DNA from: Sphingobacterium endophyticum
GTDB taxonomy: Bacteria; Bacteroidota; Bacteroidia; Sphingobacteriales; Sphingobacteriaceae
Reading direction: 5' to 3'
NCBI RefSeq assembly: GCF_009733535.1
Contig: NZ_SMMI01000005.1
Coordinates: 186,001-250,000, forward strand
Length of the DNA: 64,000 nt
Shown here piece by piece: positions 17,195 to 26,208 of the stretch. Under the pieces are notes generated by a model. The model did not search any database and was not told the origin of the DNA. It worked only from the letters and a program-made list of their open reading frames with translations. Position 1 is the first letter of the stretch; each line of letters begins with the position of its first letter. The position numbers and the translations under genes were made by a program.

Positions 17195-19417
17195 GTGAAA
17201 ACTACTCCTAGAGCAATCTTTCTAATATCTTTCCTTATATTTTTCAGCTGTAGGCAGATTTCAAATGATTCTACCCTAAAACAGATAAATTTAGACATTG
17301 AACTTGTAAAAGATAATATTCCGCTGAATTGGAAGAATTCAGGAGATTCTAGTGTTATTATTACGGTTGATACATTAAACAAACAACAAGGAAAATATTC
17401 CATTTTAATTGAAAATATTGATTCAATAAGAAAATTTAAGGAGATTGCTCTTGACCTACCTGCCAACTATAAAGGAAAGGAAATAGTATTAAAAGGATAT
17501 ATAAAATCTGAAATTTCAAATGATGGTTTTGGGAGCCTTTCGATTAAGTTGGAACCTAATAATATTTATAAAAGCTTAGATAGTTATAACCTAATTAAGG
17601 GTAAGAGAGATTGGCAGGAATATTCCATCAAACTACCTTTAAATCCTGAAAGAACTGAAAAGATAATTATAGGAGGATATCTATTTGGTTCGGGAAAGTT
17701 ATGGTTTGACAATTTTCAAGTTCTAATTGACGGAAAACCACTCAATCATAAAGACATCCAAGCTGTTGTCCCTAATATCGACAAGGAATTTGATAATAGT
17801 TCAAAGCTGGATTTTATAGCTATAGATGAGAACAAAGTGCGAAATCTTGAATTATTGGGTAGAATTTGGGGATTTCTTAAATATCATCATCCGAAGGTTT
17901 CTTCAGGCGATTATAATTGGGATTATGAACTTTTTAGGATTTTACCCGCTTATTTAAATGCTTCAGATAATAAAAATAGAGATATCATACTAATTCATTG
18001 GATAGATAAACTCGGAACAATCCCTACATGCAAAACCTGTCAGGAGTCTGCAAAAAAAGCATTTTTAAAAGCAGACCATTCTTGGTTGAATAATTACAAT
18101 TTATCGAATGACTTAAAAAATAGATTAATTGAAATTTACAAAAATCGAAATCAGCTTGATAATTATTATGTTAAGTTTCATCCAAAAATAGGTAATCCAG
18201 AATTTACAAATGAAAATGCTTATCCTGAAATGCCCTATCCGGACCCCGGGTTTAGATTATTATCACTGTTTAGATATTGGAATATGATTGAATATTTCTT
18301 TCCATATAAATATTTGACTGACAAGAATTGGAATGAAATATTGAAATTATATATCCCAATTTTCTTAAATGCAAAGAATGAATTGGAATATGAGTTTGCA
18401 GTGCTACGAATTATCGGAGAAATTAATGATACTCATGGAAATATTTATGCTGGACATGATAAGATACAGGAAATTAGGGGGGACAAATCTCTTCCATTTA
18501 TTGCCAGGTTTATTGAAAACAAACTGGTAGTTGTTGAATATCCAAATCCTGCATTGAAAAAATCAGGCAAGCTTAAGATTGGTGATATCATTACTCATAT
18601 AGACGGAAAAGAAATTAGAGCTATCATTGAGAGTATTAGTGATTTTTATCCTGCTTCTAATGAAGATGTCAAATTGAGAGACATTTCTAGGGATCTTTTA
18701 AGGTCATCAAAGGATCATCTTAATTTAAAAGTAATTACTTCAAATCAAAATAAATCTGTTACCGTGCCATTATTTAGCTATGAAAAATTGGGATGGAATA
18801 ATTCAATGAAGACAAGGAAAGAGAAAAAATCATATAAGCTGTTAGCAGATAATATAGGATATATTACACTTGAAAGTATCAAGACATACGAAATACGTGA
18901 AATTATGAAAACTTTTAAGAATACTAAGGCCATTATTATTGATATTCGTAATTACCCCAATGAATTTGTACCCTATATATTAGGTTCATATTTAGTAGAG
19001 GCACCAGCAATATTTGCAAAGGTTTCCATTGCTAATTCAAAGAATCCCGGTGAGTTTATTTTAAGAAATGGAAGTATTATTTCTCCAACATTCCCAGTCT
19101 ATAATGGAAAGATTATAGTTCTTATTAATGAATATTCTCAAAGTCAATCAGAATTTACAACAATGGCCTTCCAGGCAGGTAAAAATACGACAGTAATTGG
19201 AAGTACAACAGCAGGAGCTGATGGAAATGTTTCGTATTTGAGCTTACCCGGTAATATTTCGACGGCATTTTCGGGTATGGGAATTTATTACCCTAATGGG
19301 AAGGAGACACAAAGGGTAGGAATCATTCCAGATATCAATGTAAAGCCTACTATATTAGGAATTAGGCAGGGAAAAGATGAAATTTTGGAAAAAGCAATCT
19401 CAATAATTAACAAATAA
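17195..19417 (+). CDS. S41-family (tail-specific/CtpA-like) peptidase, lipoprotein
   Basis: Start codon GTG; signal with lipobox IFFSC near residue 19. An N-terminal carbohydrate-binding-like beta domain (about 30-190) precedes a helical cap, a PDZ-like segment (residues 440-520, with KSGKLKIGDIITHIDGKEI) and the S41 catalytic core (about 545-730). The core shows GYITLESIK, AIIIDIRNYPNE, and nucleophile region INEYSQSQSEF followed by VIGSTTAGADGNVS. The peptidase would act in the periplasm or at the outer surface and cleave peptides at their C-terminal side. The catalytic Ser and Lys need alignment to place. 740 residues is usual for Bacteroidota members. Confidence 0.88.
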   Translation: MKTTPRAIFLISFLIFFSCRQISNDSTLKQINLDIELVKDNIPLNWKNSGDSSVIITVDTLNKQQGKYSILIENIDSIRKFKEIALDLPANYKGKEIVLKGYIKSEISNDGFGSLSIKLEPNNIYKSLDSYNLIKGKRDWQEYSIKLPLNPERTEKIIIGGYLFGSGKLWFDNFQVLIDGKPLNHKDIQAVVPNIDKEFDNSSKLDFIAIDENKVRNLELLGRIWGFLKYHHPKVSSGDYNWDYELFRILPAYLNASDNKNRDIILIHWIDKLGTIPTCKTCQESAKKAFLKADHSWLNNYNLSNDLKNRLIEIYKNRNQLDNYYVKFHPKIGNPEFTNENAYPEMPYPDPGFRLLSLFRYWNMIEYFFPYKYLTDKNWNEILKLYIPIFLNAKNELEYEFAVLRIIGEINDTHGNIYAGHDKIQEIRGDKSLPFIARFIENKLVVVEYPNPALKKSGKLKIGDIITHIDGKEIRAIIESISDFYPASNEDVKLRDISRDLLRSSKDHLNLKVITSNQNKSVTVPLFSYEKLGWNNSMKTRKEKKSYKLLADNIGYITLESIKTYEIREIMKTFKNTKAIIIDIRNYPNEFVPYILGSYLVEAPAIFAKVSIANSKNPGEFILRNGSIISPTFPVYNGKIIVLINEYSQSQSEFTTMAFQAGKNTTVIGSTTAGADGNVSYLSLPGNISTAFSGMGIYYPNGKETQRVGIIPDINVKPTILGIRQGKDEILEKAISIINK

Positions 19418-19434
19418 ATGCATTATTAAACAAA

Positions 19435-20076
19435 CTACAACAAACCATATTCTTTTGCTTTATTGATTAGGATTACGAGGCTACCCGTCTGGAATTTCTG
19501 AAGAAGAGTTGCTCGATGGGTTTTCACTGTCAGTGGGCTTATAAATAAGCTTTCCGCTATTTCAAGCGATTTTTTTCCTTCTGCTAGTAATTGTAGGATC
19601 TGTTTTTCACGTTTTGTAAGTTCTGGAATATCTTCGGGTTTACGTAGGTCTGCCATATCAAACAATTCCCTTATTTCTTGGCTCAGGACAATTTCACCAT
19701 CAATTGCTGCTTGCAAACAATATAAAATATCATTTGAATCAGCAGTCTTTAATAAATATCCGTTAGCTCCATTTTGAAGCATCTGCTTTACAATACTTCT
19801 TTCGCTCAAATTACTAATTCCCAAAACAATGATTTCAGGATTTGCCTGTTTAACTTCCCTGCAAATATGTATTCCATTTCCATCTGGAAGGGTGATATCC
19901 AAAAGTATGATATCCACAACTTCGGTTGCCATAAAATTCTGGAAATCTTCTGCCTTTCTAAATTGTCCGACTATTTGAAAATCTAAATGGTCCTTCAGTA
20001 CATTTTTAAACCCCTCAATTACTAAAGGATGGTCATCTACAATGACAACTTTCCGTTTTTTTATATTATCCGACAT
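19435..20076 (-). CDS. NarL/LuxR-family response regulator
   Basis: The receiver domain covers residues 1-125, with DD at 14-15, phospho-acceptor D60 in ILLDITLPDG, and LLKTADS holding the conserved lysine. The LuxR-type helix-turn-helix covers about 148-210 (LTKREKQILQLLAEGKKSLE, then SPLTVKTHRATLLQKF). It overlaps the upstream kinase gene by 11 bases and is its partner. The dyad AATACTCC-N4-GGAGTATT at 22031-22050 in front of the kinase gene is a candidate binding site. Confidence 0.93.
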   Translation of the reverse strand: MSDNIKKRKVVIVDDHPLVIEGFKNVLKDHLDFQIVGQFRKAEDFQNFMATEVVDIILLDITLPDGNGIHICREVKQANPEIIVLGISNLSERSIVKQMLQNGANGYLLKTADSNDILYCLQAAIDGEIVLSQEIRELFDMADLRKPEDIPELTKREKQILQLLAEGKKSLEIAESLFISPLTVKTHRATLLQKFQTGSLVILINKAKEYGLL

Positions 20077-21982
20077 AAAGTTCTATGTTGATTACAGTCC
20101 CTTCTTTTGAAGAATCTATATCTAATTTTCCTTTCAATATTTCCACTCTGTTTTGAATGTTCCCTAAGCCCTGGCTAGTACGTTTTTTTTGGTCTAAATC
20201 AAATCCTTTTCCATTATCTTCAATGGTGATAAAAAAATACTCATCAGCTTGGCTGCATTGCACTATAATTTTAGATGCATGGGCATGTTTTATTGCATTT
20301 GTCAATAGTTCTTGGATTATTCTATAAATCATAACCTTAACTTGAGGCGCTAGACGCTCATGGAGGTCAAAAAAAGAGGATGATATCTGGGTTCCGGGAA
20401 CTATTGCATCTTCACAAAGATCTCTCAGGGCTACTTCTAATCCTGATTGAAGAAGGGATTCAGGCATCATATTGCGGGAAATTCTACGTAATTCATGTAC
20501 TGATTTCCCCAATCTATCAATGGTCTGTTGGAGGTCTACCTGTTGCAGGTCTTGCTTATCATTGACCATATGTGAAAGGTTCAGCTTTATTCCAGCGAGC
20601 ATTCCTCCAAGTCCATCATGAAGGTCCCTTGCCAATCTTTTTCGTTCATTCTCCTCCCCTTGCAATAAGGCTTTTCCTAATTCAATTTGCTGCTGTTGTT
20701 TCAAGTTCTGTACCTCTCGTTCATTTTTTATTTTACGATTTCTCCACCAATAGTAGAATAGTATCAAGGATATTAACAAAGAAAAAATAATTATCCAGAT
20801 GAGGATTTGTTGTTTTTTTGCCTTTTCTCGTTCAATTATCAATTCTTTTTCCTTTTGGACAAAATTGTACTTTGCTTCCAGATCGGCAATTTTAGTTTTG
20901 GTTTCTCTTTGATATATTTTCTCGGAAGCATCGAGTTGCTTAGTTGTCCATTCATATGCTTCTTTATAATTCCCCATTTGAACCTCAAGAAAACTTAATG
21001 CAGCAAATAATTTTTTCTTATCTGTATCGAACTCAACATGACCTTTGTCAAGCAGCATGAGCAGTACCTCTTTGGCTTCGGACCATTTGTTTTGAGCCAT
21101 TAACAACTCAGATCGTTGATAGTACAATAACTTTATTTCAAATCTACTATTGAGCTTTTCAGCAATTTCTAAACCAGCTTTTATGCTATTTTCGGCTTGA
21201 TTCCATTTCCTGATCATTATATAATACATAGCCTCCATGGAATAGAAGTTAGGTCCATATATTGATTCTTGATTTTTTTTGAGAAGTGAATTTCCAGCCA
21301 GGATATATTTTTCAGCATCAATTGGTCTCTTTTGCAAAAGATAAACTTTGGCTAGGTGGGCATAGACATCAATAGCTCGAGGGTCGTTGGGTGCCAAACG
21401 TTTAAAGATGTCTATTGATTTTTGGAGATAAAAGGTTGCTCTATCAAAATTTTCATGATTTAGAAATGGTATGGCGATATTGCTATATCCATCAGCCATG
21501 CGGAGGCTATCATCTGCCAATCCAGCAAATGGGATTACTTTTTCCAAATAAAGCCTTACAAAAGTCTGATTATCCTCTGCCATTTGAGCCAATAAAGCCT
21601 TATTTGCCCATGCCCTGCTTAAATAAAGGTATGCTTCCTTTGTTTTGATTGTATTCAATATTTCAATTGCAGAATCCAGAACAGAATTAGCTTGTGGCAG
21701 GGAATAATCCAGGTATCTTCTTCCCAAATAAAAATAACCCATCCCCACATACATCGGATTATTTTTACTAAGTTGAATACCCTCTCTAATCATTTTTATT
21801 GCTTTCAAACTATCAGCAAAAGCAATTGTATCAGCCGTTAAAAAATATATTCTGGATTTTTCAGCATTAGAATTTGTCCTTTGTAGTTTTTGATTTAGAC
21901 CAGAATATCTATTATCCTGGGCAGATGCATAGGATACGCGTAATGCAAGAAGAAAAAGGATAAGCAGTCTAATAGAATACAT
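20066..21982 (-). CDS. TPR-containing sensor histidine kinase (HisKA_3 type)
   Basis: Order of parts: signal peptide (1-21), periplasmic TPR region (about 40-375), coiled coil, one membrane helix (about 408-428, ILIWIIIFSLLISLILFYYW), a HisKA_3 dimerisation domain with RLARDLHDGLGGMLAGIK near residue 465, and a HATPase domain with ELLTNAIKHAHA, DNGKGFD and QGLGNIQNRVE. This is a common Bacteroidota sensor design in which the TPR domain senses an unknown periplasmic cue. It phosphorylates the NarL-type regulator encoded right after it. Confidence 0.93.
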   Translation of the reverse strand: MYSIRLLILFLLALRVSYASAQDNRYSGLNQKLQRTNSNAEKSRIYFLTADTIAFADSLKAIKMIREGIQLSKNNPMYVGMGYFYLGRRYLDYSLPQANSVLDSAIEILNTIKTKEAYLYLSRAWANKALLAQMAEDNQTFVRLYLEKVIPFAGLADDSLRMADGYSNIAIPFLNHENFDRATFYLQKSIDIFKRLAPNDPRAIDVYAHLAKVYLLQKRPIDAEKYILAGNSLLKKNQESIYGPNFYSMEAMYYIMIRKWNQAENSIKAGLEIAEKLNSRFEIKLLYYQRSELLMAQNKWSEAKEVLLMLLDKGHVEFDTDKKKLFAALSFLEVQMGNYKEAYEWTTKQLDASEKIYQRETKTKIADLEAKYNFVQKEKELIIEREKAKKQQILIWIIIFSLLISLILFYYWWRNRKIKNEREVQNLKQQQQIELGKALLQGEENERKRLARDLHDGLGGMLAGIKLNLSHMVNDKQDLQQVDLQQTIDRLGKSVHELRRISRNMMPESLLQSGLEVALRDLCEDAIVPGTQISSSFFDLHERLAPQVKVMIYRIIQELLTNAIKHAHASKIIVQCSQADEYFFITIEDNGKGFDLDQKKRTSQGLGNIQNRVEILKGKLDIDSSKEGTVINIELYVG

Positions 21983-22030
21983 AGTATAATATTAATCAAA
22001 ATTTGCTATTGATACCTACCCACAGTTAAA

Positions 22031-22050
22031 AATACTCCCTACGGAGTATT
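22031..22050. promoter_or_regulatory. Candidate operator of the NarL-type regulator
   Basis: AATACTCC and its exact complement GGAGTATT, four bases apart, lie in the divergent interval between the kinase gene and the lipoprotein gene. NarL-type proteins bind inverted heptamers of this size. Assignment to the neighbouring regulator is inference. Confidence 0.5.
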
Positions 22051-22099
22051 GTAATCAAATGGATAACTCGGGAACTTTGATTAAGAAAATAATATAATT

Positions 22100-22741
22100 A
22101 TGAGAAAGTTAACCTTATTATTTGCTTCGATATTAGTTCTGCTTTTTAATTCCTGTAGCAAGGATGGCACAGCCTCCTTTGAGGAGACTATAGTTTATGA
22201 AGATAATTTTAATGATGCTACTGGTATATTCTGGACTGGGACAAAGGGACCTGTTACGATTGATATAAAAGATGGCTATTATAATTACTTAAATGAGGAT
22301 AGCGAATATACCTACCATATTACTATACCAGCGATATTTGATCAATCGCTGCCGAGGACCGCAATAGAAGCACGTTATTCCTTGACTAATACAGGAGGAG
22401 ATAATCCTGGATCGGCAGGATTGATATTTAATTATAAAAAATCTGATAAAACTTTTTACCGGATTACCTTAAATGGGATAAGTAAGTTTCGGGTAGATGA
22501 AAGTGTAGGTGAAGAATATGTGGTTCACCAAGATTGGCTTTATAATAAAGTAATTAAAAATAAAGCAATGAATGTTGTAAGGGTTGAATTACGGAATGAT
22601 AAACTAATTTTCTTTATAAATGGAACGAAAGTATATGAAATGGTTCCAGAAGAAAAAGTGACATTAGATGAATGTGGATTTATCGTGAGCTATCATACCT
22701 TTTTAAAAGCAGATTATTTTAAAGCTTATAGATTAATGTAA
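22100..22741 (+). CDS. Lipoprotein with LamG/DUF1080-like fold, unknown role
   Basis: Signal peptide with lipobox FNSC at about residue 19. The rest resembles a jelly-roll of the concanavalin A type: IVYEDNFND at the start, then the ARYSLTNTGG strand, AGLIFNYKKSDKTFYRITLN, and the closing VVRVELRNDKLIFFINGTKV and ECGFIVSYHTFLKADYFKAY. These folds bind sugars or occur as non-catalytic modules. The gene is divergent from the TPR kinase, with a dyad at 22031-22050 between them, so it may be controlled by the neighbouring regulator. Confidence 0.7.
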   Translation: MRKLTLLFASILVLLFNSCSKDGTASFEETIVYEDNFNDATGIFWTGTKGPVTIDIKDGYYNYLNEDSEYTYHITIPAIFDQSLPRTAIEARYSLTNTGGDNPGSAGLIFNYKKSDKTFYRITLNGISKFRVDESVGEEYVVHQDWLYNKVIKNKAMNVVRVELRNDKLIFFINGTKVYEMVPEEKVTLDECGFIVSYHTFLKADYFKAYRLM

Positions 22742-22870
22742 GACCGGTGAAAATATATCGTTAAAAAAAGCAATGAAGTCACACTAACTATATATTAAGA
22801 ACTACGGTTCTAAAAATGAAAATCCGAAAGAAAAGAATTGAATTTTGTTTATTTGGGATTACTCGAAAAG

Positions 22871-22901
22871 GCCGCATCAAAATTAAAAATTTAGGTGCGG
22901 C
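22871..22901 (+). terminator. Rho-independent terminator after the lipoprotein gene
   Basis: GCCGCA pairs with TGCGGC, and the inner AAAATT pairs with AATTT. The run CTTCTTTTTAG follows on the plus strand. Confidence 0.75.
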
Positions 22902-23002
22902 TTCTTTTTAGAATTGGATTTTGAAAGGAAATCGGTTGAACTCGTAAGCTTCATCCTTTAATTACTTCTATCCTACTTGAATAAAAAAAAATAAAAAAAT
23001 TC

Positions 23003-23033
23003 TTGCGAAACCGAATGGTTGCAATTATATTTG
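23003..23033 (+). promoter_or_regulatory. Promoter of the SRPBCC gene
   Basis: TTG at 23003-23005 and TATATTTG at 23026-23033 are spaced by 20 bases, matching the Bacteroidota -33/-7 pattern. The -7 box lies in the centre of the dyad 23007-23048. Confidence 0.65.
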
Positions 23034-23048
23034 CAACTACATGGTTTC
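23007..23048. promoter_or_regulatory. 42-bp operator-like dyad over the SRPBCC promoter
   Basis: Outer arms GAAACC and GGTTTC and inner arms GTTGCAA and TTGCAAC share the same centre (23027.5). About 16 of 21 base pairs are symmetric. It covers the -7 element, so a repressor bound here would block transcription. The regulator is not encoded beside it. Confidence 0.65.
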
Positions 23049-23144
23049 ATTTATTAATTTAAAAAAATGAAAACTTATCCAATTTTAGATACTTCTACTA
23101 GTATGAAAATGGATAGCTAATTCTAACGATTAAAACGCAAGAAG

Positions 23145-23648
23145 ATGAAAAGCAATTTATTATTTGACTTTAAAGTCAACAAAGAAAACAACAGCATTCA
23201 TATTCAAAAGGAATTTGATGCGGAATTAAAATTAGTTTGGGACGCATGGACCAAGGCAGAATTATTGGATCAATGGTGGGGTCCCGAACCATGGCGTGCC
23301 GAGACAAAGAAGATGGATTTCCGTGAGGGTGGTTCATGGTTATATGCTATGGTTAGTCCAGAGGGTGAGAAACATTGGAGTAAATCCAGCTATATCGCGA
23401 TAAATGAAGGAAAATCTTTTAAGTCCAAAGATGGTTTTTGCGATGAAAATGGTACTGTAAACCAAGATATGCCCGAGAATTTATGGGAAAACACTTTTAG
23501 TGCATCTGATGATAAATCGAAGGTTGACATCGTATTGACGTTCGAAAAATTAGCAGATCTTGAATCTACGATTTCCATGGGATTCAAAGAAGGCATGACC
23601 CAAGATTTATACCAATTAGATGAACTTTTAGCGAAATTAAAGAAGTAA
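23145..23648 (+). CDS. SRPBCC (AHSA1-like) domain protein
   Basis: 167 residues with the AHSA1-type START fold: HIQKEFDAELKLVWDAWTKA, ELLDQWWGPEPWRAETKK (the typical WWGP turn), FREGGSWLYAMVSPEG, and the closing FKEGMTQDLYQLDELLAKL helix. Such proteins bind hydrophobic ligands. In related genomes they often follow an ArsR-type repressor gene; here that gene is missing and only a promoter with a large dyad and a 17-codon frame precede this one. The ligand is unknown. Confidence 0.88.
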   Translation: MKSNLLFDFKVNKENNSIHIQKEFDAELKLVWDAWTKAELLDQWWGPEPWRAETKKMDFREGGSWLYAMVSPEGEKHWSKSSYIAINEGKSFKSKDGFCDENGTVNQDMPENLWENTFSASDDKSKVDIVLTFEKLADLESTISMGFKEGMTQDLYQLDELLAKLKK

Positions 23649-23850
23649 GAAGTTCATTGATTTAATTGAAAAAACTCATTAAAACAGCCATGGATTTAAA
23701 ATATTCATGGATGTTTTTAATTTTAATATTTATAGGATTAATTCACCAGTACTTAAACTACATTCCAGTATCGTCAATAGGAAATAGTTTCCAGAGCTAA
23801 AGCGCTGGACAACATCCGCTTTCACGATTTATTCAACCCTTTGGGGGATC

Positions 23851-24375
23851 TTAATAATTTATTTTTTCATCAACGTCGTATTTCATACTTGGATAATCAA
23901 GTATTCGCCTCATCAGGGCCATTTGGCCGCATAAATAATCCTGTCTGCCAATACACATTCCAATAAAATTCAATTTATCTTCTTTGATAAATGGAATATC
24001 CATATGGATCTCGAACATTTCTGCAAGGGTGTCATCACTTACTGATAACAGAGCTTGGTAAACTTTTGGAGATATTTGATGAAAATTGTTAAGTAATTGA
24101 TTTAAGGAAGGATATTCTTTAGTTGTGTCTAATGCCTTTCCCATGAAAAATAGGTCCTGATAAGGGTCAACATCTGTTAAACCTAACACTGACCCCATGC
24201 CGTAACGTACATTAACATAATTTCCTGCCATCCATATTAAATGGTTTGTTCTATTATCGATTCTTTTAGCAGCATCTGCATCAGATATATCCTGAAGGAC
24301 ATTCAAAAATGTCTGTGTATGCATTCTGTATGCAGGAATAACAATATTTAATTGAGATGATTTTGCCTTGTCCAT
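23851..24375 (-). CDS. DinB-like protein
   Basis: 174 residues predicted to form a four-helix bundle: MHTQTFLNVLQDIS, the RIDNRTNHLIWMAGNYVNVR helix with the family-typical His, then SLNQLLNNFHQISPKVYQAL and the last IGRQDYLCGQMALMRRILDY helix. DinB-family proteins are metal-binding four-helix bundles; some use bacillithiol or mycothiol, others act on unknown substrates. The third ligand His is replaced by Gln/Asp in the last helix, so metal binding may be weak. A separate DinB-like gene lies at 54782-55282. Confidence 0.75.
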   Translation of the reverse strand: MDKAKSSQLNIVIPAYRMHTQTFLNVLQDISDADAAKRIDNRTNHLIWMAGNYVNVRYGMGSVLGLTDVDPYQDLFFMGKALDTTKEYPSLNQLLNNFHQISPKVYQALLSVSDDTLAEMFEIHMDIPFIKEDKLNFIGMCIGRQDYLCGQMALMRRILDYPSMKYDVDEKINY

Positions 24376-24446
24376 AACGTTAGAGTTTAAATGTATTTCA
24401 AAGTTATTGGTAACCTATTGATATATACTTGACATAGGGCAAGTTT

Positions 24447-25265
24447 TTACATTTTCTGATATACTCTAACATAATCAATAACAAACTTATGCGGGAATAA
24501 TTCATCGTCTATTCCTTTCTCTCCACCCCATGAGCCACCAATAGCTAGGTTCAATAAAAGGTGAAATCGTTCATCAAAAGGCCACTCTTGAGCTGTATCG
24601 CCTTCTTTTTTATATGTAAAATAGGGTTGATTATCGATTTCAAACTTAAATGAGTCCTGGTCCCACTCTACTTCAAAAATATGAAAAGACTTGTCCAATC
24701 CTTGAACTCTAATGGAATCTCCTCTTTGGGTATTTTTGGTATGGTTAAAGCTTTCAGTATGTACTGTTCCAAATAAATAATCTGGATTCCAACCTACGTA
24801 CTCCATGATATCAATTTCTCCGCTTTTAGGCCATCCACCAAACTTTTCGTCGGTAGGTAGCATCCAAATTGCTGGCCAAGTGCCTCGGCCAGTAGGAACT
24901 TTTGCACGAATTTCTAATTTACCGTACTTCCAATCACCTTTATTCTTACTTGTCAATCGGGCTGATGTATAATTCTTCTTACCAACATTTTTTCGCAGAG
25001 CGGTAATGGTTAATGATTTTCCATCCACATAAGCATTTGAAGTATCTTTATCTGTATAAAATTGGGATTCTTGGTTCCCCCAGTCGTAAGCATTTCCTGC
25101 TGTGTCGAAATTCCATTTGGTTGAATCTGGTAAACCTTTGTAATTGAATTCATCATGCCAGACCAATTTCCATTGCTCTTTCTGACTATATTTATTAACA
25201 GGAGTATCACTTCCGAAACATACAGAAATAAAAAGGGAGATCAGGATTATTTTATTCAGAACCAT
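24447..25265 (-). CDS. Glycoside hydrolase family 16 (beta-glucanase/laminarinase type)
   Basis: The catalytic motif GEIDIMEYVG gives nucleophile E150, helper D152 and acid/base E155, spaced as in GH16. Other family features are the start of the jelly roll WKLVWHDEFNYKGLPD, ARLTSKNKGDWKYGKLEIRA, WPAIWMLP, and GGSWGG near the end. A signal peptide precedes the domain. GH16 enzymes of this type cut beta-1,3- or mixed beta-1,3/1,4-glucans, or galactans such as agar and porphyran. The active-site region resembles laminarinases, but the exact substrate cannot be fixed from sequence alone. It is monocistronic, with no SusCD nearby. Confidence 0.92.
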   Translation of the reverse strand: MVLNKIILISLFISVCFGSDTPVNKYSQKEQWKLVWHDEFNYKGLPDSTKWNFDTAGNAYDWGNQESQFYTDKDTSNAYVDGKSLTITALRKNVGKKNYTSARLTSKNKGDWKYGKLEIRAKVPTGRGTWPAIWMLPTDEKFGGWPKSGEIDIMEYVGWNPDYLFGTVHTESFNHTKNTQRGDSIRVQGLDKSFHIFEVEWDQDSFKFEIDNQPYFTYKKEGDTAQEWPFDERFHLLLNLAIGGSWGGEKGIDDELFPHKFVIDYVRVYQKM

Positions 25266-25330
25266 AATTTGAAAAGGTAAAATGATTAAAATAAATATAG
25301 CATTTATTCGATGAGTATTTTCTGGAATTT

Positions 25331-26086
25331 TTAGGACTCTAAGTTCATTCTTGATATTAATCTGAAAAGTTGAACAAATTTATCTTCGGTGTGTCCGCTT
25401 ACTGATTGAATTTTTCCTTTCATATCATATTCGATTTTTCGATCTCCAATTAATACAATTCGATTATGCAAATCATAATGAATCAATTGATTTCCAATTT
25501 TTTCGATACGTTTATTTAAATCATAGGCTATAGAAACCTCTCCGATTTTATTAATTCGATTATTTAAATCATAGTCAATCTCTAGAGATCCAAATTTCCT
25601 GACTCTACCATCTAAATCATATTCGACCTTTTGAATACCCATTTGATTAACTTTTCCAGAAAAGAAATCATACAAAACGGGGTTATCTCCAATTTTTATA
25701 ATTCGTCCCTGGATATCATATACAATTTTGCTTTTTCCAATTTTATCGATGAAATCATTTAAGTCATATTCGATTGTTGTATTGCCAACTTTTATTAGTT
25801 TATTTCTTAGATCATACGAAAATTTTAAGTCAGCAACTTGTATAATCCTTCTTCTAATATCAGTTTGTATATGATCGTTTCCTTTAATTCCGAAAGCTGG
25901 TTCAATCTCTTTGATGTTGCCTTTAAAGTCAAGATAAAGGTAAAGAGCATCTTCAATTATGCATATTCTAGGAGATTGACTATTTCCACCGACCCATAAT
26001 TTCTGAGCAAATAAAGTGTTAGATAAAAATAAAAGAAGGAATAGGATAGATAGTATTTGTATTTTCTGGGATAATAATAATTTCAT
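25331..26086 (-). CDS. Exported protein with nine 16-residue YDLNxRIxKIG repeats
   Basis: The start chosen is the ATG at 26086, which opens a clean signal peptide ending near LFAQKLW; an upstream ATG at 26131 adds 15 residues before the signal. The mature part holds nine units whose Tyr-Asp pairs are 16, 16, 16, 17, 16, 16, 16 and 16 residues apart. A typical unit is YDLNNRINKIGEVSIA. The pattern suggests a solenoid of beta-hairpins, like a short-period relative of RHS/YD repeats. No enzyme motif is seen. The gene is isolated and its function unknown. Confidence 0.75.
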   Translation of the reverse strand: MKLLLSQKIQILSILFLLLFLSNTLFAQKLWVGGNSQSPRICIIEDALYLYLDFKGNIKEIEPAFGIKGNDHIQTDIRRRIIQVADLKFSYDLRNKLIKVGNTTIEYDLNDFIDKIGKSKIVYDIQGRIIKIGDNPVLYDFFSGKVNQMGIQKVEYDLDGRVRKFGSLEIDYDLNNRINKIGEVSIAYDLNKRIEKIGNQLIHYDLHNRIVLIGDRKIEYDMKGKIQSVSGHTEDKFVQLFRLISRMNLES

Positions 26087-26208
26087 TTGGATCTGGTTAT
26101 ACGTTAATCTAAAAATATGACCAGAAAACAAAAAAATAGTTTAACTGTAGGGTAAATATTTATCAAAATATTTAGCGATTTAAATTGAGAAAGACAAATA
26201 CTTCAGTT

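Larger units (their letters stand above)
22742..23144. other. Intergenic spacer holding a terminator, promoter/operator and a mini-ORF
   Basis: Contents in order: terminator of the lipoprotein gene (22871-22901), a promoter at 23003-23033 inside a large dyad (23007-23048), and a 17-codon frame at 23067-23120 (MKTYPILDTSTSMKMDS). The frame lies between the promoter and the SRPBCC gene, where related loci usually carry an ArsR-type regulator gene. It is possibly a leader or remnant, but I cannot show that it is translated. Confidence 0.5.
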
